This document shows, one piece after another, positions 42,363 through 55,429 of a stretch of 64,000 nucleotides of DNA (its first letter is position 1; every line of letters begins with the position of its first letter). The stretch is from Pratylenchus scribneri. Lineage: Eukaryota; Nematoda; Chromadorea; Rhabditida; Pratylenchidae. Below the pieces are notes generated by a model. That model saw nothing but the letters and a program-made list of their open reading frames with translations. It had not been told where the DNA came from and did no database searches. The stretch is from assembly GCA_030063045.1 (NCBI GenBank), contig JAQSEB010000015.1, positions 124,001 to 188,000 on the forward strand, read 5' to 3'. The translations under genes and the position numbers were made by a program.

Positions 42363-45300
42363 TTATATAGCTCCAGTCAAATCGCCTACAAATTCTTCAC
42401 CCTTTTGGTTAATTTTTTTAGGGCATGGCCGTTTCCATTCTTGACCCCGTTCATTTATCAATTTCGTGAATATCCATTTGTCGCCTTTCAGTACCGGGCA
42501 AGCAGCCTACAAGGAAAAAATGATCAATTGAAAATATTTACACCTAATCTAATCAACAAACATGTTTTGTTCGCAAATCACCTTGGCCATTCCTATCCAT
42601 ATTGTACCAAAATACAGCATCATTAACAGAAGGCGTAATGCTCAGTCCCAATTCCGTGAAAATTGTGAGCCCACCTTTGGCTGGTTGCGAAAGCTGAATT
42701 TGAATAATATATAAAAAATATTAAAAATGGCATACATAGAAAAGGCAGGTGGCAACTCGGTTGCCCAATTTGGCCTCCATATCTAATGGGTCTTTGCCAT
42801 CATCGTTAAGCACCTTAATTATGAATTTTTTTATAAAACGGATGGATTCCCGATGAGTTAGAAAAAATGTAAATTTATTAATGAAAATGAATTTTTAATC
42901 ATAGATTTAAAAAAGTTTTAAAATAACTTAATTTGACATCAAAAATATACCTTTTATTTTTCAACATTTTCTTAAATAACTAACAAATGCATGATGAATA
43001 TTCCCATTCCCATATAATTTATTGTTTCCAATTCCAACCGCCAAATCATAGTGTGGATCATAATGGCCGCCAATGCCATATTTGAATACTTTCAATTTGA
43101 ATGCAGTTTCCATGCCCAAATTGGTCATTGCCTCAATGCGTTTATTTAGTTGCTGCACTATTGAATGGTCATCATCGCCTAGCCACATTGTTTTCGTAAT
43201 TCGATATGAGGCATAGACTGCTTCACCTTTCGCGTTCAACACAGTTGCACGAGACAACTTGGAAAATTTTTAAAATTTTTTTTTTGCGAAAATTAAATTT
43301 AATTAGAGAGAGAAGAAATAAAAGATTCAAGATTGAGATTCTGATGAGATGAGTAAAAACTCGTAAAAAGCTGCTTCTAAAAGAAAAGGGGAAGATTGGA
43401 TAAAATAGAGACGGAGAATCCATAAAGCATAATTCACCTAATGCTATTTTTATATTACTCTCGTAATATTCGTTTTTTTATCTCGAATTAATAAAAAAAA
43501 ACCTGTGGTGTTGCCAAATGTTTCACCAATTCAATCTCTTTGTCTGAAATTACTTGACGGAAAAAGACGATCAATGGCTCCAAATGGATAATTTCAACTT
43601 TCAATGGGGCCAATTTCAGGTACGGCTTTTATAAATGGTTTTTGATTTAATATAAAAATTTCTTTGCAAACTGGAGTTTAAATGGCCTAATTGAATTGAG
43701 TAAGCTTTTTTGTATATTTTCAAAAATTTACCCGAAGATAGAAAATGTATTTATATTTTAAACTCTTAAAACATTTTGCCACTGGGTTTTTGGAGTGTTT
43801 TAGAAGCCTTTGGCAAGTGAATTTTTTTATCTCCTAATCCCATTTTCTAATGGCAATGTCGGGAATATTTTTTAATAGAGATGAATTAATTTTTTATTCA
43901 GCGATAATTTTCATTTTATTGAGCTTTTTTTATAATAATACAGTAATCAATCCCAATCTTCTACGAACCTTGTCCCTCTTCAAATAGCACATTAACTTGG
44001 ATGCATTTCCAGCAGTTTTGTGTGTCGGCATTTGTCCACGACATAATTGCTTGTACCTTTCCCATGACTTAATAATTTCGCTCTCTTCCGAATTTTTTAC
44101 TTTATTTTCAACTTGAATCGAATTGTTTGCTTCAGCAGAATCTTTGGAATTTGCGGCATCCTTCGATTCTGACAGTTTCTTTCGATACAATTTCAAATTT
44201 TGCCTCCATTCATCGGCGCTAGAATGATTGGACGGTGCTAATTCTGTCAATTTTTCAGCGGCTCTCAATGCTTTATCCAAATTTCCTTGTTCGTAATGGG
44301 CGTAAGCCAAATATTCGAAGATTTTGAGATTTAAATCTGAAGCATCATTTGATTGAAGTTGAAGTCGATCAAAGGCAGCTTGCATCCATTCAAGGGTATA
44401 GAAATGGCGCTAAATTGTAAATAATTTACCTTCGAAATTCGCAATAAAATAACTAAGCATAAGTTGGGTAATTTTAATTATCTCGGTTTAAATTTTAAGC
44501 CTACCAGAGAAATTTATTGCTTTGTTATAACTTATAACTTTATGAGCAATTATGGAAGAAAAGAAAAGTAAGTCCATTTCATAGTTTTTTGAAATTATTG
44601 CCTTAAGGGGATTTCAGAGGGATTTCATTTTTATTGTTTACTTCCCGTTTTCTCTATCTTCCTTCTGAATTCTGATTATCTTTTAAATTTTTAAACAAAC
44701 TTTTAATTTGTAGGCTATTAAACCAATTTCGAAGCAATCTTCAGCGCTCAATGAAAGCAACAAATTTTCCTTCAATTCTGACATTTCATGGGATTCAACA
44801 ATGAAATTTTCTTTTCCCCCATATTCTCGGATTAAATCTTCTGTTTCCATTTCGTATGTTTCTTGAAAGCGTAGAATTGCAACAGCAGCAGCCATCAAAT
44901 CCTCATTTTCCGGATATTTTACCTATAAGATTTTTTTTGTTAAAAGAGGATGGCAAAATTCTAATATGGTGTTTAAAAATCCTTTACGACTGCCACAAAT
45001 AAAAAATAAAAAATCATATTAATGTATTTAATTTAATTAACCGAATTAATTTTTCTTGTTGTAATGAATTTATTGGCCACAAATTTTCCGAGTCTGCTGT
45101 CATTGGCAGTTGCAAGCAACGAAATTATCTCCCACTGTTTTATTAATTTTTTAACAAGCAAATAGGAACTCAGTGGATTTAAAGTTGCAGTAGAATAATG
45201 GCTTATTTGGTTGGCATATTCTTCAACAGTTCTGCAAAATAATCTTTGGGTTATTTTATTTTTAAAATTTAATGTACTTGCTAATTTGCTCAATTCTAGC

Positions 45301-45743
45301 CAATTCAGGTTGAATATATTGTTCCCGGATTTGTGCAATGCTGAATGTATCGACCGTAAATAATTCATCCAAATCGACCATTGCATTGAAATAAAGGCCG
45401 CCATAATGTTGTTGCTTTAAATAAACAATTATATGAAATACTATTTTTTATAGAATTGTTTTTATAAATAAATTTGGATCTTACAAATTGGTTCAAGCAA
45501 ATTTTATTATCTTGATTGTTTTTTTAAAAATTAAAAATTCACTCTTTTCGATGCTCGCTGTTTGCTAGTTTCTTCAACTGATTCAGTTAATTTCGTTTTG
45601 TATTTATAGGTAAAAAATGAAGAAGAAAATTTGTTGTAAAGTTGAAACCATTCATCATGAATCAAAATAATGTTGAGACAAAAAATTGTGGCTAAAATGA
45701 AGCCAAACGACTCAATATTTAATATGTTTTGAGAAATGCTCAT
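42363..45743 (-). CDS. Prolyl 4-hydroxylase subunit alpha
   Basis: Ten-exon model: 45743-45543, 45414-45278, 45231-45042, 44922-44701, 44409-43969, 43625-43503, 43257-43039, 42813-42736, 42693-42562, 42506-42363 (about 628 aa). All phases join. The N-terminus has a hydrophobic signal-like stretch (residues 13-28). Next come the P4HA N-terminal region, the TPR-like peptide-substrate domain (SAEDCFEIG, then YKQLCRG and CYLKRDK) and the Fe(II)/2-oxoglutarate domain. The metal ligands are H507-X-D509 and H581, and K591 lies exactly 10 residues after H581, the spacing of the family's 2-oxoglutarate-binding lysine. The enzyme hydroxylates collagen prolines in the ER with a PDI partner; in nematodes this matters for cuticle. 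The donor of exon 7 is uncertain: a GTTAGT at 42984 would add 18 residues, but 43039 fits family spacing better. The first exon is the least certain part. Confidence 0.9.
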
Positions 45744-47276
45744 TTGTAGTGGATTTGAAATGAATTAATAAATAAAGTAAAGATTTCTATTTCTATGATT
45801 AAATACTCAATATATCATAAAATTCGAGGCAACGATTTGGGTGGCATATTCGTTTAAGCTAATTTTAATGAAAAATTCTGGATAATTAAAGACAGATGGA
45901 CAAATAAAAATGGTCTCTTTTCTGTTTTCCATATTTCGATGAAGCCAACGTATTTGTTTGTTTTATTTAAGCCGATTTTCATTCCGCTCGTTATTCTTAG
46001 GCTAACAATTTTTTTTACAATAATTATAATTTTTAATTAATTAATTTTTAAAATAACTAATGAACATTCAGTCTTATTAGAAGTTGGAAATTATGATTAA
46101 AAATTGAAATAAAGTTGAGGATCACTATCACCATTAAAAAATCGGCGTACGATTTTCGGAGGCGGGTTAATATGGATTAGTATTAGTACTAAAGTGAATT
46201 ACAGAAGTTGAAACGTTGCCATTGCTTCTCTAAAGCGATACATTAAATTATGGTCACCGTTCCTGCTATTTATTTGAAATTTTTTTCTTTGGAAAATACT
46301 ACTCTCATCAATTGTCGTTTTTATTGAATTAATCTCCATTCTATGACAAGAAAAATTATGAATAAATTTGTTCAAAATTTTATTTTTAATTTTCATTATC
46401 CTATTTAGGCAAAGTCAATAAAAAAATTCTTTCCGGCTAAATGAATTAGTTGGCTTAAAAAATTTTCTTTATTTTTTAAAATTTATTTTTTATTATAATT
46501 TTTCAATTTATTGATGGCCATCTATTTTTGGCAATTATTACAGTCTACCTATATTATTTAGTAGTTTTCCATTTTTTACACTTTCATTCGACACGCCAAA
46601 ACAAAGTCAAGACTCAACTATGAAAAATGGACCTTTTTTTGAAGACACGATAAAAGCAAAAAGATAGGCTCTCATCAGTAAAGCGATGGATTTTCCCCAA
46701 GGGAATTTGCTTTTCTATGGAATAGATGGGCTGGGAATGGGAAGTTGGAACTGCTGGAAAGGAGCGGAAACTAAAAATGCCAAAAACTTCATAGATGAGA
46801 TTCCCATATTCGATACTTTTATGCCTTGCAAAAAGTCTTTAATCAAGATTAAATCCACATCCCAATGTGGTTTAAGCGTTAAATTTTGAATACAAATAAA
46901 GCACCCAAGAATGAGAACATCCGGTTCTGCCGGAGAGAATGTTTATGGATTCTGCTGGTTTATTTATTATTTCACCGTTCCTCTTATTCATATCCTCATT
47001 TTCTCAATGCTCTTTTTTCTCATCAGCTAATTTTTAAATTTATTAGATGGATAGCTCTGACATCTGGAAATGCCCTTATTTTAGATTTTTAATTATTAAT
47101 ATTTCGTTTTTTTCACTTTTTTATAGCTGAAAATAATTTTTCCTTGTCTTAAATTCGGGATTGTATAGAGAGTTTTTTATTCTTTAATCCTTGGTTCAAA
47201 TTCAAATTACATATACTAATAAATTAAATTCTTAATTTTTGGTTAAATTAGATAAAAAATTAAAGAGTTTCTTTTC
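45744..47276. other. Divergent intergenic region
   Basis: About 1.5 kb between the start of the prolyl hydroxylase gene (minus) and the start of the channel gene (plus), so it should hold both promoters. Short open frames occur (46396-46199 minus, 46686-46889 and 46886-47092 plus) but show no domain, splice context or composition supporting a gene. No RNA gene was recognised. Confidence 0.6.
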
Positions 47277-50200
47277 ATGATACGATTTATATTCAGATTC
47301 ATGTTTTCTCTCCAAATATTCCTAATAATACTCCTGTTCTGCTCTTCATTTTTTTCATTTGTAAGTTTTAACTCAAAAAAATGGCCAAAAAAGCCGATAA
47401 GCAATTAAAAAGAAAAACCATTCAGAAACTTAACTGTAAAACATGGATTTATATTTATCTAATGCTATATTTAAATTAAATAGAAAAAGGCATATTTATA
47501 TCAAATCATTTTGTATAATAAGCTAATGCTTGAACGGATAAAATGTATGGGCTTTTCCTTTTTTTGGCTATTGCCACTTAATCAATCTGAAAGCATAAAT
47601 TTGGCGTTACAAATTAGTAATTATTTTAAAATTATAGACTGATGCTGTTGGCCATCATTATATAAGAAAAGCTGGACAGCGGAGAATGGATTCAGAAACT
47701 GAATTGGAGGAAGAATTAGATTCAGATGCCGAGGAAGAAGTCAGAATTATAATAGTCATTGAAAATTATATATTATTTTGATATAGACTTTAGTTGAACG
47801 GATCCTTTCAATTTCCAATGTGGATCCTATGATAATGGAAAATGAGCTGGAATCAGAAGAACAAGTACGGAATACACAACAACAATTTGGAAAGGACACA
47901 ATGTTCGAACAGGTACTGGACCCAAAATTCATCAACTTAAGATTTTTATGAATTTCTTTAGTAAAATTTTCTATTTTTTTATCAGGGTGAAACACGAGAT
48001 TTTCTTCACTTCCTTCGAAGAATAAATTACGATCATAGACAATGTCCGCCTCAGAACAATGGTGAACCTGTGTTAATTTCTGTTTCCGTGGTTATTTCCA
48101 ACATACGCGCGGTCTCGGAAGTCACAATGGTTCAAATAGCATTTACATTTCGCATTTCTTTCGTAATTTTATAGGATTACAGTTTGGAAATGTTTTATCG
48201 CGAAAGTTGGCTGGATGAACGATTACGCTATGATATTCTAGACTTTAGAAATAAAAGCGAATTAGCACTTCATGAATCTTACGCAGTAAATGAAAAATAT
48301 TTTCCAAATTAGAATAATTATCAATTATATTTTTATGTAGAATTTCCTTTGGCACCCTGATACTTTTATGCCCAATGCAATTGCGTCAAAGAATCCTCGA
48401 AAACAGTCTATTTCACATCGATCACTCTTAAGGTTTAATTCCTTGTACTGTAATAAAATTGAATATTTTTAAGACTTCAAGCTGATGGCCAGATCCTTTA
48501 TTCTCGTCGCCTCTCAGTTGTTGCTGAGTATGTAATTACCTATAAAAATAAAATTATTATTTTCACACTTAAAGGTGCCCCATGGATTTAACATTGGCAT
48601 GTTTATTCGATCTAAATTCATTTTTGAATTTTACAGTTTCCTTTTGACTCTCAAATTTGCAAATTGGGCATAGAAAGCTGTAAATCACTGAATTTATAAT
48701 TTTAACTGAAAATTATTTCCCCCTCAAAGATGGTTACACTTCGGAACAAGTTCGTTATGGATGGTCACATGGAAAACGGGCTGCACTAAAATTGCTTAAA
48801 ATACGTTTGCCCGATTTCCGAATCAAAGAGGCATTTGTCACATCACAAATGGAAAGCTATGCAACTGGTTATATAATTTTCTATTTTTTTCATACCATTC
48901 AAATAGGTGTCTGCAAGCATACATAAATTTTTAACTTTAAAGGCTTTGCCTAATCTATTAAAGCATTAACTATTTGAAGTCTAGGAATTTCTCTAAAAAT
49001 GACTTTATTTATTCGTAATTGAAAAAAAATTGAAGAAAAGAAGCCCTTTTCTCAAAGAAAAAGATCAAGAATAGCCCATTCTCCCATTTTTAACGGTAAT
49101 CCAAGATTGGCTAATGCCCTCGTTGATAGACCAAAAAAGTGTGAACTATAATGGAGAGACTGCCATTAACGGGTGGTCACCTTATTTATCCAAATTCAAA
49201 ATAATTTAAATCCTAATCACATCAAATTATTATTCAGGCAATTACAGTCGACTTTATGTTTGCTTTATATTTTCACGCTCTGCCGGATTTTGTTTCCTTC
49301 AACTCATTATTCCCTCCACTGCGGTTGTGATTACATCATGGATTTCCCTTTGGCTTGAGAATGAAACGAGTTTTCAAGTAAATTTAATGAATTTTTATAA
49401 ATTTTCCTCACATATTTCAGGACATGATCTCAATTATTCTTACAATCACTTTTCTTCTTTTTTCCTACAATGAGGTTAATCTTTTAATATTTGTAATGTT
49501 TAATCTAAGAAAAGAAAATAAATAAGTTAGTCCAACTATAATCCTATTTTGATTGCTTATAATAAATTAGATCCACTTTAGATTTTATTCCGTAAATTCA
49601 AAGTAATCTGTGAAAACAACTTTTGCTAGGTCATGCCGAGAGTAAGCTATTTGAAAGCATTGGATATTTGGTTAGCTGTCTGTTTTTTATTGGTAATTTT
49701 TAAATATTTTTATATTTATTCAAATAAATTTTCAGGTATTTTTGTCCTTAATCAAATTGGCCATAATGAAATATATGAGACAAAGACTTAGAATGGAAAA
49801 TCCATTCGTCAGGTAAATAATAATTAATATATTCCGGCAAATTTATGAATATTCTCGCTAGTAATAATCAACATCCAATAATCGCCAATGTTCTACCAAT
49901 TATGAATCCAGAATGTCTTGTTGAACAAATTGACCCCAAACAATTTTGTTCATCTGAAAGACCATCACGTGGAAGCATTAATTCAAAAATGCATCGCCCT
50001 CCAACTCCACCCCCTCATTTAAGAACAATAATTTCCAATTGTCATCGACAATCTCCAATGGAGAGACAAAGAAAAAGCCGCCCAAGTCCTCCTTCAGCAG
50101 CTAGAAGTTTCGCTAATGAGGATGGAAGAGGACATCGTCGCTCAATTGCCTCAAATGGTCTTGAATATATTCTCCAACCAATGGCCCAAATTTTGGCCCA

Positions 50201-51440
50201 TCAAGGGGTCAATGTTGGAAGAGATGGAAGTTTTGGAAGCAGTTATGGCACCAGAAGTGCTACACATATTCCCCAATATCAACCGCCAATTTCAACACTT
50301 GCCTCTTCATCACTCAATCTCCCTTTAAGCCAAAGTTCATTGAGGCAATTACATCAGCATCAGATTTTTCAAATTCAACAACAATTGCAATTGCAAGTAA
50401 TTGAATTAATTTTTCATACTTTCCTTTCAGTACTAATTTTAATTTTTTTAATAATTTTAAGGCGCAAATGGAAAATAATGAATTGCTGCACCAAGCACAA
50501 ATGCAAGCACTTCGGGCAGAGAAGAAAAGAAGAAGACGTGAAAGGGCACGGAAAGAAAAAGCTACTATTAAAAGCCGCAAAAATAATGTGCAGTTGGATG
50601 TTAATAGAAATCAAAAATGTTTGTCCATTTAAAAGATAAAAAACTAATTTTTACTTTTTAATAAAGCACCCATCTCTCCAATTAATTCAATTCGCATTGG
50701 CATTGAGGAATCCGACAGCTGTTCGTCATCAGATAATGAATCCGTTGGCTCTGAATACAATGACAAAAAGAAGTAATTATAATAATTCTTTTTCTAGATA
50801 AATAGGGGCGCGCTTTTTATGCTCATCAGCAAATTTGAATAAAATATTTTATTTAAATTTTGGCCACACATAATCGGCCATGAATCTATTTATTTATTCA
50901 ATAATATTTACGATTCATTATTTTTTTATCATTATATACCTATGATTAACATTTATGTTTTCATAAGTTATTCTACTATTAATATTAGTATCATAAAAAG
51001 ATTTTGCCTCATTAACTGAAAGCTGAAACCCATGGGCCTATTAAGCAAATAAATACATTTTAAAAATTAAAATTCCTTCGCTAAAAAATCTTTTTTAAGA
51101 TTCTTTTGCTTCGATCAATTTGGCAATATCGAATTTTCAGCCCAATTTATGCGACGCTTTCATTGGCTTTCTCAAGTTCGGAGCAATAATAATATAATGA
51201 TTAATATAATTTCAGATGAGTTTCTTTTTTGGTTTTGTCTTATTCTGTCTGTATTTCTTTCTGGTTTATCCAAATAGTCGGACAACTACTATAGGTAAAA
51301 ATGTTTTTAATGAAAAAAAAAACAATTTTTAAAAATACTAGATCCGGCTTGCCGCCGAGAAGATGTGGAATGGTTTGTTTAGGAAAAAAATATTATAAAA
51401 ATAGAATTTTCCCTTTAGGTTTGCTTCTATCCCAACATGA
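47277..51440 (+). CDS. Cys-loop ligand-gated ion channel subunit
   Basis: 21-exon model, all phases consistent, about 751 aa. Exons: 47277-47360, 47638-47739, 47787-47912, 47986-48129, 48175-48285, 48341-48432, 48474-48527, 48575-48596, 48637-48679, 48730-48867, 49238-49377, 49421-49474, 49630-49692, 49736-49812, 49862-50396, 50462-50618, 50667-50772, 51100-51175, 51216-51294, 51342-51372, 51419-51440. Residues 1-28 are a signal peptide ending in a GTAAGT donor. The extracellular domain has NFLWHPDTF and the Cys-loop C239-C253 (13 residues between), with FPFD inside. M1 is about 315-338, M2 352-368, M3 380-402 and M4 708-727. The cytoplasmic M3-M4 loop is about 300 residues with proline-, glutamine- and arginine-rich segments. 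The Pro-Ala-Arg motif that precedes M2 in GABA/glycine/GluCl anion channels is absent; the loop reads NETSFQD. It is a pentameric channel subunit of unknown ligand. The extreme C-terminus (last intron or a stop at 51382) is uncertain. Confidence 0.9.
48597..48636 (+). other. Non-canonical GC-AG intron in the channel gene
   Basis: A 40-nt intron splitting the Cys-loop. The upstream exon (48575-48596, only 22 nt) must end after the TTG codon to join the FPFD codons at 48637 in frame. The bases after TTG are GCATGT, a GC donor. The nearest GT donor, two bases further on, would break the frame. The acceptor is TTTTACAG. Confidence 0.8.
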
Positions 51441-52215
51441 ATTCAGCCGAGGAATTAAATAATAATGAATTATAATTTGATAAATGAAGTTATTTTATAA
51501 TTTACCAAAAATTTGAAATTAGCAATTTAGTTCAATTTAATTTTAATATATTAGCATATAAATAAAAATAATTTCAAATATTCTAAATTAATTATTATGT
51601 ATACTTGGATAAATATATTTATGAAATTATTCATTCTGATCTGATTTTAAAAATTTAAATTGATAAATTCACGGATCAAAAATAATAAATTTTATAGTAA
51701 AATTTTAAAAAAATAATTTAGACAAGTATATGCTTATATAATGGATATAATCTTATTATATAAAATGAATCTATTTTGAAAAATTATTTGGGAATTAAAA
51801 TGAGAAAAAACAAAAATGATTTTGAGCCAAATAAATTACAGAGATAATTCGCAAAAATTTGCGTGAAGTAAAATTAATGCAGATTTATTTGTATTAATAT
51901 GTTTACGGTAAAAGTTAGATTTAATTCACTCCTAATTAATTTTCTCGAAACCCGGTAAATACGAAATTATTAACTCATTAATCGACATATATCCTCTTTG
52001 AAATAAAAATCTGAAAATCCATCACGGGAAACTTGTGGATTCCGGCTTCCGACCAAGTTTAGTGAAAGTAATTTAAATTGGCAAAATTGAAAAAATTTGA
52101 ATTGTTTGGATTTTGAAATTAATAGTTAATTTTTAGAAAATCAATTGATTTGGGAGTGGATAATGGAGAATAAATAAAATTTATTGAAATTTAAATAATT
52201 TAATTTTTAATATTA
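51441..52215. other. Convergent intergenic region
   Basis: AT-rich sequence between the channel gene and the SLC19-like gene, which point at each other. An AATAAA on the minus strand at 52185-52180 lies about 30 bp after the carrier's stop and is a likely polyadenylation signal. Nothing else was recognised. Confidence 0.6.
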
Positions 52216-54472
52216 TTAGATTCTTTTGGTAATTTCAATCACAATGAAAAGCGAAGCAATGCTAAAAAAGAAGGCACTGTAGGCAAGAAACTGAAAATGT
52301 GCAAATTATGGAATTTGTTAAATTGAATATTTTTGACTTGTCCTTCAATGTCCATTCGATACGGTCCATTTTTGTCGACAATGACAAGGGTGAAAATTGT
52401 TTGGGCCAAAACAGCAAGGAATGAATTTAATCCAAAAACGAGGCCATAGAATTTGGAATACAAATTGGTCGCGATCAAATTGCTGAAAATTAAATGTTAA
52501 TTTATCTAATTTAAATTTTTAAATAAAGTAAATTGCCATTTTGGCTTTTGGAATCTTTTAATTTTGCTAAGAGCGGGTGACTCACTATGGAATATTTGAT
52601 AAGTGACTTAAAAATAAAATAATTAAAATATTTGGAAACTACAATAAACATTTTAAATAACGAAATTTATAAAATTTTAAATCCTTCCTTAATAAATAGC
52701 TATAATGCTGGAAAAAAAAAATTTGCCAAACTCACTATAAATTACTCTAGAAATATGATTAAAAATTTTTAGTTTTGATGATAATTTCAAGAATAAAATC
52801 CTCAAAATTAACCTTGAAATAGCCATGAAAACATTGAACATTGCATAAATCAATGAATAGAGTACATAATCCACGAAAATATTCCCAAAATATATCATCG
52901 CAAAGAACATTAAGCCAATGAATGCCGTGGAGCCGACAAACACTCCAAATTCATGCCGTTCCCATTCAAGTGGAATATATTGAAGGAGAAATATACCAAA
53001 AGCAGCTGAAATATTTTGAAAACGAATTTTAGGGTGTATGCTCTAATTAAAAGTTTTGAGGTTGCAAGGCTTAAATCAATATCCATACATATTTAAAGTA
53101 TAACCCAGTGAAACTTTTATTCACTTTTTAATTTAAAAAATACCGTACCAAGGAGGGTGTTTGCACTTTCCACGAAGCCATTCCAAATTTGTTCCTTTTG
53201 TAATTGCCGATGTGCCCATAGAACTTGGATATAATTCATCACCTTTGAGAAAATTTGATTTAATAAATGTAATTCTAAATGAACCTGATAAATTCCGCAT
53301 TGCACAAGAATGGACCAAAGTGACCAACGAAAGACAAGTGGATTTTTGTAATGATTGAGAAATTTTTTCTGTCGAAAAATTAATATTTTATGAAGTTTTG
53401 AATTTCTCGTTATATTTACGCAATTTTATAAATTCCATATTTTATTCAAATTTCCACCTTTATTTGAGTACAAATTCGCCGAAAATATTTGCATGCTTTC
53501 TGTTCTCCTTTTTCCAAAGTTTGGCCATTTTTATTTGCCAATAATGAATCTTCTTCGCTTAATTTTGAAGTTTCAATTTTCATTGGAATTTTCGTCTGTT
53601 CATTGACAGTCAAATTTTTTCCATATTTTTGTTCATTTTCGATGTTGGAATTATCTGCTGGTAATTTTGACGTTTTTGTGGGTTTGGCAAAAGGTAATGC
53701 CAAAGATATAGGAACAATCAAAATGGCCGGCACAAGTGTTATCTTAAAATATTCACAATAAATATTTTATATTATTTCAATTAATAAAAATAATTTCTTT
53801 GCAAAGACCTGATTAAGTAACAAATAATCGCCCAAATTTGTGGATATCAGAATTTGCCCCAAGGAATAGGCAGTAAATTTGCCGATCATGGATGCCGTCC
53901 GAACATATGATGTAATCCTTTTGTAATGTTTCTTTTTCACAATTACATACAAATAAGAAAAATAGGCAATATCCGAAGAGGTTGCAATTCCTAAAAGAAA
54001 GGAAATAATTTATTTTCTCTAGGCTTTTGCTTTTAATTATAAATTCTTTTATATTTTCTTTCATACAAAAATTGACCAAAACAAATCTGCATTAATTGCA
54101 TGTGGAAAATGGTAGTGCCGAGCAAAAGAAGAAGCCAAGTGCTAACAAGGGCAACTGCCTCCATCACCAGAATTGGCTTAAAGCGTAGAAAATCGGTGCA
54201 AACAAAAATTGGAATCTACAAGGAAATAAGTAATTTTATTTTTACTAAAAAGTTTTTCAAATTTCATAAAATAATAATTGAGAAAATATCCTTTCCATAG
54301 ATATCAAATTTGCATACGTCCAAAATGGGTAGATTTGGCTATTCACTTCCCGATTTGTAAAATTTTTGAATTCGGCTGATTCGAGAAAGGGTGTTAGAAA
54401 AGGTGTGCCAGGTCGAAATTTTCGAAGTACTCCAAAACAACAAACAAGTGCCACCGTCAATTTCCAATGCAT
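52216..54472 (-). CDS. SLC19-family folate/thiamine-type transporter
   Basis: Nine-exon model: 54472-54305 (or 54314), 54215-54077, 53990-53809, 53742-53458, 53368-53285, 53242-53149, 53005-52813, 52482-52338, 52290-52216; about 450 residues, the usual size. The protein opens MHWKLTVALVCC, then RPGTPFLTPFL and IYPFWTY, the signature N-terminus of reduced folate carriers. Later blocks are TDFLRFKPIL, GIATSSDIAYFSYLY, the LGQ region, WSLWSILVQCG, NYIQVLW, NGFVESANTLLGA and YGLVFGLNSFLA. It has about 12 hydrophobic segments and a long charged loop after TM6 (53.46-53.68 kb), as in the family. It would carry reduced folate or thiamine across the plasma membrane; which one cannot be told. The intron after exon 1 lacks a standard GT donor: GC after WTY, or an odd AT after WTYANL, are the choices. 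Confidence 0.9.
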
Positions 54473-55429
54473 TTTTGAAATAAAAAATTATTTCTAGAAA
54501 AATAAGTTAATTAATTTTTATTACATTTTTCAATTGATAGATTTATTTATAATTAAATCAAATATTCTTTATTTTTGATGATTATTAATTCAAAAAATTA
54601 GAAAAAAATTGTTAACAAATTTAAATTTTTTATTATTAAATGAAAGGGGAAAAGGAGAACAATTTGGCCAAAAATCAATATTAGGGAATTGAGGCCTTTC
54701 TCTCTCATCAATGGACTCTGGGCCAGCAAAAAAAATGAAATAGATGGAAGGAGGACAACTCTCGGTTTCCCTTCCAAAAGCAACAAAAGCACCCACCGGC
54801 TGTAAATAAAAATTTGGTCTTTTTAATAAAAAGTGGTCATCAAGCATAGAACTCAAAGAACAATTTATAAATTTAGAGTGTTTATTTTTTTCATTTTTGA
54901 ATATTTTTATAATTTTTATTAATTTCTATATTTATGTGTCAATTAATCTTTAAATTTACTCATTTCTTTTTTAGCATTCCTTAGCGTTTATTCTAAATTC
55001 TATGTAAGCATCTTAACCTTATCTTAAATCTTTCCAAAATCTTTAAACCCAGGTAATTTAAGAATTGTTGGCAAAAATTATTATTTGATACATTTTTTAT
55101 TCATCAATCACAGAATGAATTTATTTGCTATTCATGAATGTTGATCTATAAAGTACACTATAAAATCTCAACAAAATATATTAAAATAAGGAATTCTTTT
55201 CATTTTATTATCGATAAGAAAGAACAGTATATAAAAATATAGGAATTATTAGAAAAATTATTTGCTCTGCATTATTTAATTTTTTTTAATAATTAATTGG
55301 CAATTGAAACCGCTACATTTTATTTATTTTCCTGCAAAATTATCTAAAGAATATTAGGATTAGCTATTTTACCTTTTACTCGAAAGATTTTTGAAAATTA
55401 AATTTCAACATTTTAAAAAATTTAAAAAA
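54473..55429. other. Divergent intergenic region
   Basis: Lies between the carrier start (minus) and the peroxiredoxin start (plus), so it should include both promoters. Minus-strand open frames at 54856-54590 have no recognisable domain, though a TTTACAG acceptor-like site lies near 54800. No gene is claimed. Confidence 0.55.

Noticed and set aside
42324..42626. 100-codon plus-strand frame
   Set aside because: Antisense to the last two exons of the prolyl hydroxylase gene, which explain the conservation and splice signals.
46686..47092. Two overlapping ~67-codon plus-strand frames in the intergenic region
   Set aside because: No recognisable domain, no splice partners, and AT-rich composition typical of chance frames.
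49173..49358. 61-codon frame in the channel gene
   Set aside because: A shifted reading of the M1 exon at 49238-49377.
54590..54856. 88- and 64-codon minus-strand frames
   Set aside because: No domain or partner exon; a possible acceptor alone is not enough to call a gene.
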